Assembly: GCF_013283785.1 (NCBI RefSeq)
Contig: NZ_JABCPZ010000042.1
Span: 1 to 58,036, forward strand
DNA length: 58,036 nt
DNA from: Nonomuraea antri
GTDB lineage: Bacteria > Actinomycetota > Actinomycetes > Streptosporangiales > Streptosporangiaceae
Direction: 5' to 3'
The translations under genes and the position numbers were made by a program. Under the pieces are notes generated by a model that saw nothing but the letters and a program-made list of their open reading frames with translations, was not told the origin of the DNA and ran no database searches. Positions 43,983 through 53,031 of the stretch are shown piece by piece. The first letter of the stretch is position 1. Each line of letters begins with the position of its first letter.

Positions 43983-44435
43983 GGAACGCTCATCGGCCGC
44001 GCTCGCCGCAGTCAGGCCGAAACACTCGCCGCCCGTTGGGCCTGGACGCTCATTGGTCGCGCTCGCCGTCTTCCGGCAGCGCACATAGGCCGCGCTCGCC
44101 GTCTTCGAGCCGGGACGCTCATCGGTCGCGCTCGCCGTCTTCGAGCTGGCACGCATATCGGCCGCGCTCGCCGTCATCCAGCCGAGACGCTCAGTGCCCG
44201 TGCCTCCGCTGTCAGGGCGGGAGACTCATTGCCCGGGCTCCCCGGCTATCGGGCCGGGACGCTCATCGCCTGTGATCCCCGCCATCAGGCCGGGACGCTC
44301 ATTGCCCGTGTTCTCCGCCGTCAGGCCGGGACGCTCATCGCCCGTGATCCCCGCCATCAGGCCGGGACGCTCATTGCCCGTGTTCTCCGCCGTCAAGCCG
44401 GGACGCTCATCGGTTGCGCTCGCCGTCGTTGAGTC
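43983..44435. repeat. 36-bp minisatellite of about 12 copies seeded by a gene's 3' end
   Basis: Contiguous 36-bp units, with no spacers, start at 43983, 44043, 44079 (33 bp), 44112, 44148, 44184, 44220, 44256, 44292, 44328, 44364 and 44400, plus a 24-bp truncated unit at 44019. The last unit is the end of the GNAT gene including its stop. The unit at 44112 matches the gene's last codons, stop and next bases at 27 of 28 positions. Units at 44256-44399 alternate as A-B-A-B, a 72-bp higher-order repeat. It fills the 520-base gap before TetR. Confidence 0.92.
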
Positions 44436-45024
44436 GGTAGCCCAGGAAGAGTGCGCCATGGCGGCTGTCGAGCTCCTCGAAGCCGAACTTGCGGTAGAAG
44501 GCGATCGCTCGCGGGTTGCCGGTGGACACGCCCAGGTGCACGCCCGTAGAGCCGCGTTCGGTGAGCGCGTCCAGCAGGGTGTTCATGAGCTTGACGCCCC
44601 AGCCCCCGCCCTGCCACCGGGGGAGCACGTCGATGTGCAGGTGCGAGGGGTAGGCGGCGGTCACGGCCGGGGGGACGACCGCCGGCGGCCGGTGGATCCA
44701 CTCGACGATCCAGCGGTCCGGCACGTCGGGCGCCACCGACTCCAGCGGATAGTTCTCGCGCAGCCGTGGCCACCAGCGCTCCTCGCACTCCGCGTCGAAG
44801 GCCGGCGTGTCGAGCGCGCCGAGGATGTAGCCTTCCGGACCCGCGCCGTCGTCCAGGACGAACGCCAGCTCCGGCTCGAGCGCGACGTACGGGCCGACGA
44901 ACACCTCACCGAGCAGCCGTCCGTTGCGGTAAATGGACGAGGCGTCGCCGCCGTTGGCGCCGGTGCGCAGGCAGACGTCGTAGAGCGCCGGCTCGTCGCC
45001 GCTCCGGAAGTTCCTGATGGCCAT
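44407..45024 (-). CDS. GNAT-family N-acetyltransferase
   Basis: A 205-residue GNAT protein. The acetyl-CoA strand and loop are LHIDVLPRWQGGGWGVKLMN (about 134-153) and the C-terminal substrate strand is GVSTGNPRAIAFYRKFGFEEL. The DTPAFDAECEERWWPRLRENYPL segment recalls bacterial homologues of the acetyltransferase-like domain of O-GlcNAcases. Acceptor unknown. ATG 45024 follows GGGAGG. The last codons and stop seed a 36-bp tandem array that runs 420 bases downstream, so the transcript's 3' end would be highly repetitive. Confidence 0.88.
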   Translation of the reverse strand: MAIRNFRSGDEPALYDVCLRTGANGGDASSIYRNGRLLGEVFVGPYVALEPELAFVLDDGAGPEGYILGALDTPAFDAECEERWWPRLRENYPLESVAPDVPDRWIVEWIHRPPAVVPPAVTAAYPSHLHIDVLPRWQGGGWGVKLMNTLLDALTERGSTGVHLGVSTGNPRAIAFYRKFGFEELDSRHGALFLGYRLNDGERNR

Positions 45025-45173
45025 GGACTGCCTCCCGTGAATCCGGCCCGCGGCTACGAAAGGCCATTGTGCCGCACCCGACCCGCTGCCGATCCAACGC
45101 CCGGGCCGGATTGTCGGGGGCGGCTGCTACGGTCCGAGCACGGGCAAGGCCGGGCACGGCGGGAGGGCGGAGC

Positions 45174-45683
45174 ATGAGAAGGCGGGTGCCGTTCACGGGC
45201 GACGAGAAGGAGAGCCTGCACGTCAGCCTCGACCGCCACCGCGACGCGGTGGTGTGGAAGCTCGACGGCCTCGACGACGAGCAGGTGCGCCGCCGGCTGA
45301 CCCCATCGGGCACCAGCCTGCTCGGCGTGGTGAAACACCTGGCCGTGGTCGAGTACGGCTGGTTCTGCGAGCCGTTCGGGCGCGAGCGCGAGCCGTACTC
45401 GTTCAAGATCGAGGCCGACGGCGACGACATGCGGGTGGAGCCCGACGAGACCACCGCCGACATCCTCGCGCTCTACGCCCGCGCCCGGGCCGCCGCCGAC
45501 CAGGTGATCGCCGATCTCGACCTCCTCGACCGCGGCACGGCCTGGTTCGGCGAGACGGTGACCTTACGCTGGGTGCTCATCCACATGATCGAGGAGACCG
45601 CCAGGCACGCCGGGCACCTCGACATCATCCGCGAACTCATCGACGGCGCGACCGGCGAGTTCCCCGACCTCGGCACCCCGTGA
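45174..45683 (+). CDS. DinB/DUF664-family protein
   Basis: A 169-residue four-helix-bundle protein of the DinB superfamily. The metal-binding His are in VVKHLAVVEYGWF and EETARHAGHLDIIRE. Relatives include mycothiol-dependent maleylpyruvate isomerase and bacillithiol transferases, so a thiol-transfer role is possible in a mycothiol-producing actinomycete. ATG 45174 has GGGAGGGCGGAG upstream. Divergent from the GNAT gene. Its stop codon region is duplicated in tandem. Confidence 0.87.
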   Translation: MRRRVPFTGDEKESLHVSLDRHRDAVVWKLDGLDDEQVRRRLTPSGTSLLGVVKHLAVVEYGWFCEPFGREREPYSFKIEADGDDMRVEPDETTADILALYARARAAADQVIADLDLLDRGTAWFGETVTLRWVLIHMIEETARHAGHLDIIRELIDGATGEFPDLGTP

Positions 45684-45699
45684 CCTCGGTACCCCGTGA
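45668..45699. repeat. 16-bp tandem duplication including the DinB stop
   Basis: CCTCGGCACCCCGTGA (45668-45683) is followed at once by CCTCGGTACCCCGTGA (45684-45699), 15 of 16 identical. The first copy encodes the last codons and the TGA stop. Confidence 0.88.
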
Positions 45700-45794
45700 T
45701 TTCGGCGAGTCGGCTGCTCGCGTAACCGGCAGACGCCGGCGGTCACGTGGCGGCTGGGGCCGGCGGTCAGGCGGTGGCGGTCGGGTGGTGAGGG

Positions 45795-46433
45795 TTAGGC
45801 AGCGGCCTTTACCGCGTGCAGGAGTTCGGCCAGCACCTCGGTGTTGAGCTGGTAGGCCAGCTTCACCTCGCGGATGATCCGCTGCTGCTCCCGCTCGTCC
45901 AGCTCCAGCGCGTCCAGGCGGGCGCGGTACTCGTCCTTGAACCGGGGCAGGCTGCCCACCTCGTCGAAGATGTAGAAGTCCACGCCCCCGCCCTTGCGGT
46001 AGCCGTAGATCTTCTGCAGTTCCATCCTGATGAACTGCCCGCCGGACAGGTCTCCGAGGTATCGGGTGTAGTGGTGGGCGATGTACCCGCCGGGCCAGTC
46101 GGCGACCTGCTCGATCCGGGCGACCAGGGTCCTGGTGGACTTGGACGGCGTGATCCGCTCCCGCCACCCCGCGCCGTAGATCGCGGCCAGGTCGCGTTCG
46201 AGCGCGGGCTCGCGGAACAGTTCGGGGAAGACGAAACGCCCGGCGACGGGGTGTCCGGCCAGGGCCTTGGCCGCGCCGTCGAGCGCGAGGTAGGCGAAGT
46301 AGTGCTGGGCGACCATCTCCCCGTACTCCTGCTCGCTCAACCGCCCGCCCATCAACTCACCGAGGTAGCTCTCACCCTCGGCGGCCTCGTGATCGCCCCA
46401 GGTGGCGGCCTTCAAGGTCTCGGAGAACGACAT
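45795..46433 (-). CDS. Biliverdin-producing heme oxygenase
   Basis: A 212-residue all-helical heme oxygenase. Proximal heme ligand His15 in TWGDHEAAEG, and the distal-helix signature RYLGDLSGGQFIRM (Gly127 to Gln133) that contacts the heme-bound oxygen. It splits heme to biliverdin, CO and Fe2+, for iron recovery, like Corynebacterium HmuO. ATG 46433 gives the standard length; the frame is open further upstream. No heme importer is adjacent. I saw no iron box in the 115 bases upstream. Confidence 0.94.
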   Translation of the reverse strand: MSFSETLKAATWGDHEAAEGESYLGELMGGRLSEQEYGEMVAQHYFAYLALDGAAKALAGHPVAGRFVFPELFREPALERDLAAIYGAGWRERITPSKSTRTLVARIEQVADWPGGYIAHHYTRYLGDLSGGQFIRMELQKIYGYRKGGGVDFYIFDEVGSLPRFKDEYRARLDALELDEREQQRIIREVKLAYQLNTEVLAELLHAVKAAA

Positions 46434-46548
46434 CGCCACAGCAGCACATCCCCACTCGCACCAACGTTTCATGACGAAGTGTCACAAAGCCCGGGGGTGG
46501 TCGTCAACTCGATGGCGACACCGTGTCATATACCCAGCGACGAGACTT

Positions 46549-47910
46549 TCACCTCGTGTACCGGTGTTTCCCGCCCGGCGGGAAGTAGTCGGGGTCACCG
46601 GCTTCGCGCAGCCGGATGAACGGGGCCTGCTGCGCGGCGGGCACGTAATGGGCGAACTCGCTGTTGAGCCGGAGCAGGTGCGTCAGGATCGACTCGCCGA
46701 CGGCCCGCGCCGTCTCCTCCGCCGGCTTCTCGCCGGGCCGCAGCTCGACGGTGATCGTCAGGTGGCGGTCGCGCTGGGCGTCCTCCACCGTCTCCATCAC
46801 GAACTTGCCCGTCACCAGCTCACTGACCTCCGGCTGCTCCAGCCCCACCGCGATGTTCTCCGGGTAGACGTTCGCCCCGTAGTACGACACGGTGAAGTGC
46901 GCGCGGCCGAACACGTACACGAAGGGCAGGCGCGGACCCGGTGCGGCGGGCTCGAAGCCGCGCTTGCGCACGTGATCGAGCAGGTCCTCGTACGGGAACA
47001 GCCCGCCCTCGTCGGCGATGTGGTAGCGGATCAGCGGGATCCCGTTGTCGCCGGTGAACAGCAGCGTGCCCTGGTGCTGCTCGAAGAAGCGCACGTCCGG
47101 GTCGTACTGCACGAGTGTGGGCAGCCGCGACTCGCCGAACAGCTCCCTGGCCGTCCCCGGGCGCGCGGCCAGGAAGCGGCGGATCTCCACCGACAGCGGC
47201 GTCTCGTTGCCGAGCACGCCCGCGTCCGCCGTGCCGTACAGCGACGCGATGCCGCGCACCGGATCGGCCATGCCCGCCGTGCGGGCGACGAGCGTGCGCC
47301 ACTCCTCGCTGAAGACCTCGCCCGCCGTGACCAGCTTCAGGTTCCACGACTCCCACGGCAGCCCGGCGGTGTCGATCAGGTTCTTCAGGAACGGCGGATA
47401 GCCCAGCAGCACCACCTGGTCGAAGTGGGGCGCCAGCTCGGGCAGCACCCGCAGGATCTCCGCCCGGTCGCTGCCGGGCGCGACCACGGTGATCGGGTAT
47501 CCGCGTTCGGCCAGGTGACGGCAGCAGTTGATGGTGAACAGGCCGCCCACCCAGGTGCCGAGCGCGAAGCAGACCACGGCCAGCGTGCGGCGTTCGCGGG
47601 CGGCGAAGGTGTCGCGGAAGACCTCCTCGAACCGGTCGGCGATGATCCTCTCGTCCGACACCGAACGCGGCCAGAACCCCGGCGCCCCGGTCGAACCCGA
47701 CGAAACCGCGATCATGTCGCCGATGACCCCGTCCCTGCACAGATCGGGCAGGGGATGGCGGCGCAGGTAGCCGTCCTTGGTCGTCATCGGCAGGCGCGCG
47801 AAGTCGTCGAGCGACGTGACGCGGGCGGGATCGACGCGCTGCTCGGCCAGGAACGACCGGTACGCCGGCACCGTTGCCGCGACCTGATGGAAGAGCTCAA
47901 CCGGATCCAT
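46549..47910 (-). CDS. Phenylacetate-CoA ligase-like adenylate-forming protein
   Basis: A 453-residue PaaK-like member of the ANL superfamily. AVSSGSTGAPGFWPRS is the phosphate-binding loop (S-S-G-S-T-G), LYGTADAG occupies the adenine-site position, and YHIADEGG and FGRAHFTVSYYGANVYPENIA lead to the C-terminal domain. These enzymes activate aryl or fatty carboxylates, or prepare building blocks for secondary metabolites. There is no phenylacetate pathway nearby. It follows the response regulator gene on the same strand by 31 bases. Confidence 0.85.
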   Translation of the reverse strand: MDPVELFHQVAATVPAYRSFLAEQRVDPARVTSLDDFARLPMTTKDGYLRRHPLPDLCRDGVIGDMIAVSSGSTGAPGFWPRSVSDERIIADRFEEVFRDTFAARERRTLAVVCFALGTWVGGLFTINCCRHLAERGYPITVVAPGSDRAEILRVLPELAPHFDQVVLLGYPPFLKNLIDTAGLPWESWNLKLVTAGEVFSEEWRTLVARTAGMADPVRGIASLYGTADAGVLGNETPLSVEIRRFLAARPGTARELFGESRLPTLVQYDPDVRFFEQHQGTLLFTGDNGIPLIRYHIADEGGLFPYEDLLDHVRKRGFEPAAPGPRLPFVYVFGRAHFTVSYYGANVYPENIAVGLEQPEVSELVTGKFVMETVEDAQRDRHLTITVELRPGEKPAEETARAVGESILTHLLRLNSEFAHYVPAAQQAPFIRLREAGDPDYFPPGGKHRYTR

Positions 47911-47941
47911 CAGCCGACTGTACGTCGGCGCCCCCGGCCCG

Positions 47942-48589
47942 TCATTCCCCCGGCCGCACCAGCCCCGTCTCGTAGGCGAAGACGATGGCCTGCGCCCGGT
48001 CGCGCAGCCCCAGCTTGGTCAGCACCCGGCCCACGTGCGTCTTCACCGTCTGCTCCGCCAGCACCAGCTTGCGCGCGATCTCCTGGTTGGACAGCGCCTG
48101 CGCGACCAGCATGAGCACCTCGGTCTCGCGCTCGGTCAGCTCGCGCAGCCGTCCGCTCGCCCGCACCCGCTGCCCGCCCATCCGGGCGAACTCGTGGATC
48201 AGCCGCTTGGTGATGCCCGGCGCGATCACCGCCTCGCCGGCCGCGACCACCCGCACCGCCTCGGCGAGTTGCGCGGCGGAGGCGTCCTTGAGCAGGAAGC
48301 CGCTGGCCCCCGCGCGCAGCGCCTCGTAGACGTAGTCGTCGAGGTCGAACGTGGTCAGGATCAGCACCTTCGACGACGCGGGCAGCCGCCTGGTGGCCTC
48401 CAGGCCGTCCATGACCGGCATCCGCACGTCCATCAGCACCACGTCGGGCCGCAGCCTGGCCACCTGCTCGACCGCCTCCTGGCCGTTGGCGGCCTCGCCC
48501 ACCACCTCGATGTCCGGCTGGGCGCCCAGGAACGCGGTGAACCCGGTACGCACCATGCCCTGGTCATCGGCGATCAGCACGCGGATCAC
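47942..48589 (-). CDS. NarL/LuxR-family response regulator
   Basis: A 215-residue response regulator. The receiver has the acidic pocket ADD (residues 7-9), phospho-acceptor Asp54 in VLMDVRMP, Thr in LTTF and Lys in FLLKDAS. The C-terminal LuxR helix-turn-helix is LTERETEVLMLVAQALSNQEIARKLVLAEQTVKTHV. GTG 48589 overlaps a TGA (GTGA) that belongs to a downstream duplicate of the kinase gene's 3' end. It is paired with the histidine kinase encoded upstream. Confidence 0.95.
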   Translation of the reverse strand: MIRVLIADDQGMVRTGFTAFLGAQPDIEVVGEAANGQEAVEQVARLRPDVVLMDVRMPVMDGLEATRRLPASSKVLILTTFDLDDYVYEALRAGASGFLLKDASAAQLAEAVRVVAAGEAVIAPGITKRLIHEFARMGGQRVRASGRLRELTERETEVLMLVAQALSNQEIARKLVLAEQTVKTHVGRVLTKLGLRDRAQAIVFAYETGLVRPGE

Positions 48590-48652
48590 GCGTCGTCACC
48601 CCTCCCGATCACGCGTCGTCACCCCTCCCGATCACGCGTCGTCACCCCTTCC
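48584..48652. repeat. 23-bp tandem triplication between sensor kinase and regulator
   Basis: Units 48584-48606, 48607-48629 and 48630-48652 are identical except for one base in the third. The third holds the kinase's last codons and stop; the first overlaps the regulator's GTG start and supplies its GGGAGGGG ribosome site. The ancestral GTGA overlap has thus become a 42-base gap. Confidence 0.93.
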
Positions 48653-49930
48653 GATGGGCAGCGTCGCCGTCACCTGGAACCCGCCGCCCGCCACCGGCCC
48701 CGCGTCGAGCGTGCCGCCGAGCAGCGCCGCCCGCTCACGCATCCCCACCAGCCCGTGCCCGGCGCCGGGGGAGTCCCCGGGACGGGCGCCGGGGCCGTTG
48801 GCGACGCGCAGGCGCACGCCGTCGTCGTCGCGCGCGACGCCGACCGCCACCGACGCGCCCGGCGCGTGCCGCATCGCGTTGCTCAGCGACTCCTGCACGA
48901 TCCGGTACGCCGACAGCCCCACCGCCTGCGGCACCTCGCCCAGCGACGACGGCCGTTCGAGCAGCACCTTGAGCCCGGCGGCGCGGGCCTGGTCGACCAG
49001 GTCGTCCAGCCGGTCGAGCCCGGGCTGCGGCGCGGTGTCGGTGCGGCCGTCGTCGTCGCGCAGCACGCCGAGCACCTGGCGCAGCTCGGCGATCGCGGCC
49101 AGCGACAACGTGCGGATCTCGGCCAGCCCGGCCGTGAGCTGGACCGGGTCGCCCGCGGCGCGCAGCGGCACCGCCTCGGCCTGGATCGCGATCACCGACA
49201 TGTGGTGCGCCACCACGTCGTGCAGCTCGCGCGCGATCCTGGCCCGTTCGGCCAGCGCGGCCTGCGCGCCCTCGGCCTGCCTGGTACGCCGCTCCTCGGC
49301 GATCAGGCGGGCCGTGGCGGAGCGGCGTACCTGCAGGTTGTGGCCGAACAGCAGGACGCCGGCGGCGATCACGGCGACCATCGGCGCCGAGCCGGGATGG
49401 GTGATCCACCCCATGATCACCGTGACGACCCAGGCCACCACCGCGATCCGCCGGTCGGAGCGCACCGCCAGCGAGTACAGGACGAACAGGTACGACACGA
49501 CCACCGGCGGCACGAACGGCGGATCGCCCCGCCCGATCGTGGCCGACACCCACAGCGCCACCGGCATCAGCAGCACCGAGAGCCGCCAGGCGACCAGCGG
49601 CAACCGGTCGCGCAGCGCCACCGGCAGCGACACGGCGATGGCGGCCAGGTAGACGTAGCCGTCCGAGACCGGACCCGGTGCGGGCAGGCCGAGCGCCCGT
49701 TCCTTGGCCGCGTTCGCGGCCCAGACGCCGACGTATCCCATCATCAGCAGGAACAGGATCACGGCCAGCACCAGGTCGGCCAGCTGGACCAGCTCGACGG
49801 TGCGGAACGGCACCAGCCGCCGCAGCGGCGCGGGCACCGCGAAGGTCAGCCGCGGCCGCCCGGCGCGGGGCGGGGCGGTGTCGTCCAGGAGGAGCGCGAG
49901 CCTGAGCGGGCGCACGATGGCCGAGATCAT
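48632..49930 (-). CDS. NarL-type sensor histidine kinase
   Basis: A 432-residue membrane sensor. Five or six hydrophobic helices lie between about residues 48 and 198, with little outside the membrane. HisKA_3 follows, with His237 in ARIARELHDVVAHHMSVIA, then an HATPase domain with an N-box (ESLSNAMRHAPG) and G-box (GAGHGLVGMRERAALLGG). This is the DesK/NarX-like architecture common beside LuxR regulators in actinomycetes. The signal is unknown. The 3' end is tandemly triplicated. Confidence 0.93.
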   Translation of the reverse strand: MISAIVRPLRLALLLDDTAPPRAGRPRLTFAVPAPLRRLVPFRTVELVQLADLVLAVILFLLMMGYVGVWAANAAKERALGLPAPGPVSDGYVYLAAIAVSLPVALRDRLPLVAWRLSVLLMPVALWVSATIGRGDPPFVPPVVVSYLFVLYSLAVRSDRRIAVVAWVVTVIMGWITHPGSAPMVAVIAAGVLLFGHNLQVRRSATARLIAEERRTRQAEGAQAALAERARIARELHDVVAHHMSVIAIQAEAVPLRAAGDPVQLTAGLAEIRTLSLAAIAELRQVLGVLRDDDGRTDTAPQPGLDRLDDLVDQARAAGLKVLLERPSSLGEVPQAVGLSAYRIVQESLSNAMRHAPGASVAVGVARDDDGVRLRVANGPGARPGDSPGAGHGLVGMRERAALLGGTLDAGPVAGGGFQVTATLPIGRGDDA

Positions 49931-50047
49931 CGGCTCCAGCGTACGGTCGCGGGCCTGGTCCAGGCATCACACCCGGGGATGACGCGAGACCTCACCCTTT
50001 GGTATTGCTTACAACATTACGATCGCTGACAGCGAACAGGCGCAACG

Positions 50048-50094
50048 TTGGGAACAATGCCGGGCTCCAATGAATTGAGCCAGTTAGACTCAAC
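50048..50094 (+). promoter_or_regulatory. HspR-type (HAIR) operator in the lon promoter
   Basis: The HAIR consensus is CTTGAGT-N7-ACTCAAG. Here TTGAG (50075-50079), one base, seven bases and ACTCAA (50088-50093) match 11 of 14 consensus bases. A possible promoter, TTGGGA (50048-50053) with TGAATT 17 bp later, is overlapped by the box, which sits directly before the ribosome site. Confidence 0.62.
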
Positions 50095-50112
50095 CCCGCT
50101 GAAGGAGTTCGT

Positions 50113-52473
<2,361 letters not shown>

Positions 52474-52490
52474 CCCCGCCCGGTCCCGCC

Positions 52491-52521
52491 CGCCCCGCCG
52501 CACACTCCGTGCGGCGGGGCG
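52491..52521 (+). terminator. Strong hairpin terminator after lon
   Basis: A perfect 13-bp GC stem (CGCCCCGCCGCAC with GTGCGGCGGGGCG) and a 5-base loop, starting 18 bases after the lon stop. Confidence 0.85.
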
Positions 52522-52550
52522 GCGACATTCATGGACAAATGATTCATTGA

Positions 52551-52652
52551 ATGGACAAGGGCCGCTGCTACGAGCCCGGCCGGCGGATGGCCGTGCTCAA
52601 GGAGGAGTTCGCAGGGCGCGTCACTCCGCTGCGTGATCCTTACCGGGCGTGA
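52551..52652 (+). CDS. Possible small ORF or gene remnant (33 aa)
   Basis: ATG 52551 opens 33 codons with G/C at almost every third position in the first half, encoding a charged peptide (MDKGRCYEPGRRMAVLKEEF...). A TGA lies directly before the ATG and no ribosome site is visible. ATGGACAA is duplicated just upstream. It may be a decayed gene fragment. Confidence 0.2.
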   Translation: MDKGRCYEPGRRMAVLKEEFAGRVTPLRDPYRA

Positions 52653-52700
52653 CGTACATCACTGGAACGGTCGGGAATAGGGGGAAGTAAAGAGACCGTT
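52649..52700 (+). promoter_or_regulatory. SigR-like promoter and CRP-like site before metNIQ
   Basis: GGGAAT (52673-52678) and GTT (52698-52700), 19 bases apart, fit the SigR/SigH thiol-stress promoter pattern (GGAAT-N18/19-GTT). Upstream, GTGACGTACATCAC (52649-52662) fits GTGA-N6-TCAC, the core of CRP-type sites. Transcription would start about 52707-52710, at the GTG of the leader ORF. Confidence 0.42.
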
Positions 52701-52709
52701 AGCACCGGC

Positions 52710-52856
52710 GTGAACGAGGCATACGCGAACGACCCGAGCGCCCCAGCCGGCGCGCTGTGTTGTCGCATGCGTATGGGGCGAATGTGCCAGGCCGCGATGG
52801 CCCGGCCGATGAGCGCCGCGACGCCGATCCGGCGAATGCGCGCGCAGGCCATCTAA
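52710..52856 (+). CDS. Met/Cys-rich leader ORF upstream of metNIQ (48 aa)
   Basis: A GTG-started frame of 48 codons. Residues 17-34 read CCRMRMGRMCQAAMARPM: three Cys and five Met in 18 residues, with one more Met at 43. No Shine-Dalgarno, but a SigR-like promoter would start the message at or near the GTG, so it could be leaderless. It lies 175 bases before metN, which encodes a methionine importer. The composition and place suggest a regulatory leader whose translation senses Met or Cys supply. Codon use is poorer than in neighbouring genes (GCA, CCA, CGA, TGT). Confidence 0.45.
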   Translation: MNEAYANDPSAPAGALCCRMRMGRMCQAAMARPMSAATPIRRMRAQAI

Positions 52857-52893
52857 GACGAACTCCCGCCCGTCTCCTCCTCGAAGGTTCACC

Positions 52894-52959
52894 ATGATCA
52901 CACCTGGTTTCGTGCTGCGCAGGCTGAGCCACCTGCCGTTCCACCCGGGCACCCGGTAA
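52894..52959 (+). CDS. Second short leader ORF upstream of metN (21 aa)
   Basis: ATG 52894 has GAAGG seven bases upstream and starts a 21-codon frame, MITPGFVLRRLSHLPFHPG plus two residues, ending in TAA 72 bases before metN. A good ribosome site makes translation likely. It lacks Met or Cys runs. A GC hairpin follows at 52991-53010. Confidence 0.45.
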   Translation: MITPGFVLRRLSHLPFHPGTR

Positions 52960-52990
52960 CCCCTCCTTCTCTTCGGTGATGTCGGTTCGC

Positions 52991-53010
52991 GCGGCCCCGG
53001 TGGTGGCCGC
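52991..53010 (+). terminator. Leader hairpin before metN
   Basis: GCGGCC (52991-52996) and GGCCGC (53005-53010) form a stem with an 8-base loop, 21 bases before the metN start. It could attenuate or mask the ribosome site; no T-run follows. Confidence 0.35.
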
Positions 53011-53031
53011 TCTCAGTCGTGGGGATATTTC

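Noticed and set aside
43119..44432. Long plus-strand open frame through the repeats (437 codons)
   Set aside because: It stays open because the period is a multiple of 3 and because it runs antisense to the TetR gene; the product is Arg/Gly/Ala low complexity.
43983..44435. CRISPR array (36-bp repeats)
   Set aside because: Units are contiguous with no unique spacers, contain a gene's stop codon, and no cas gene is in the window.
52523..53031. SAM riboswitch before metN
   Set aside because: I could not find the conserved core or pairing pattern of any SAM riboswitch class by eye; the region is better explained by short ORFs.
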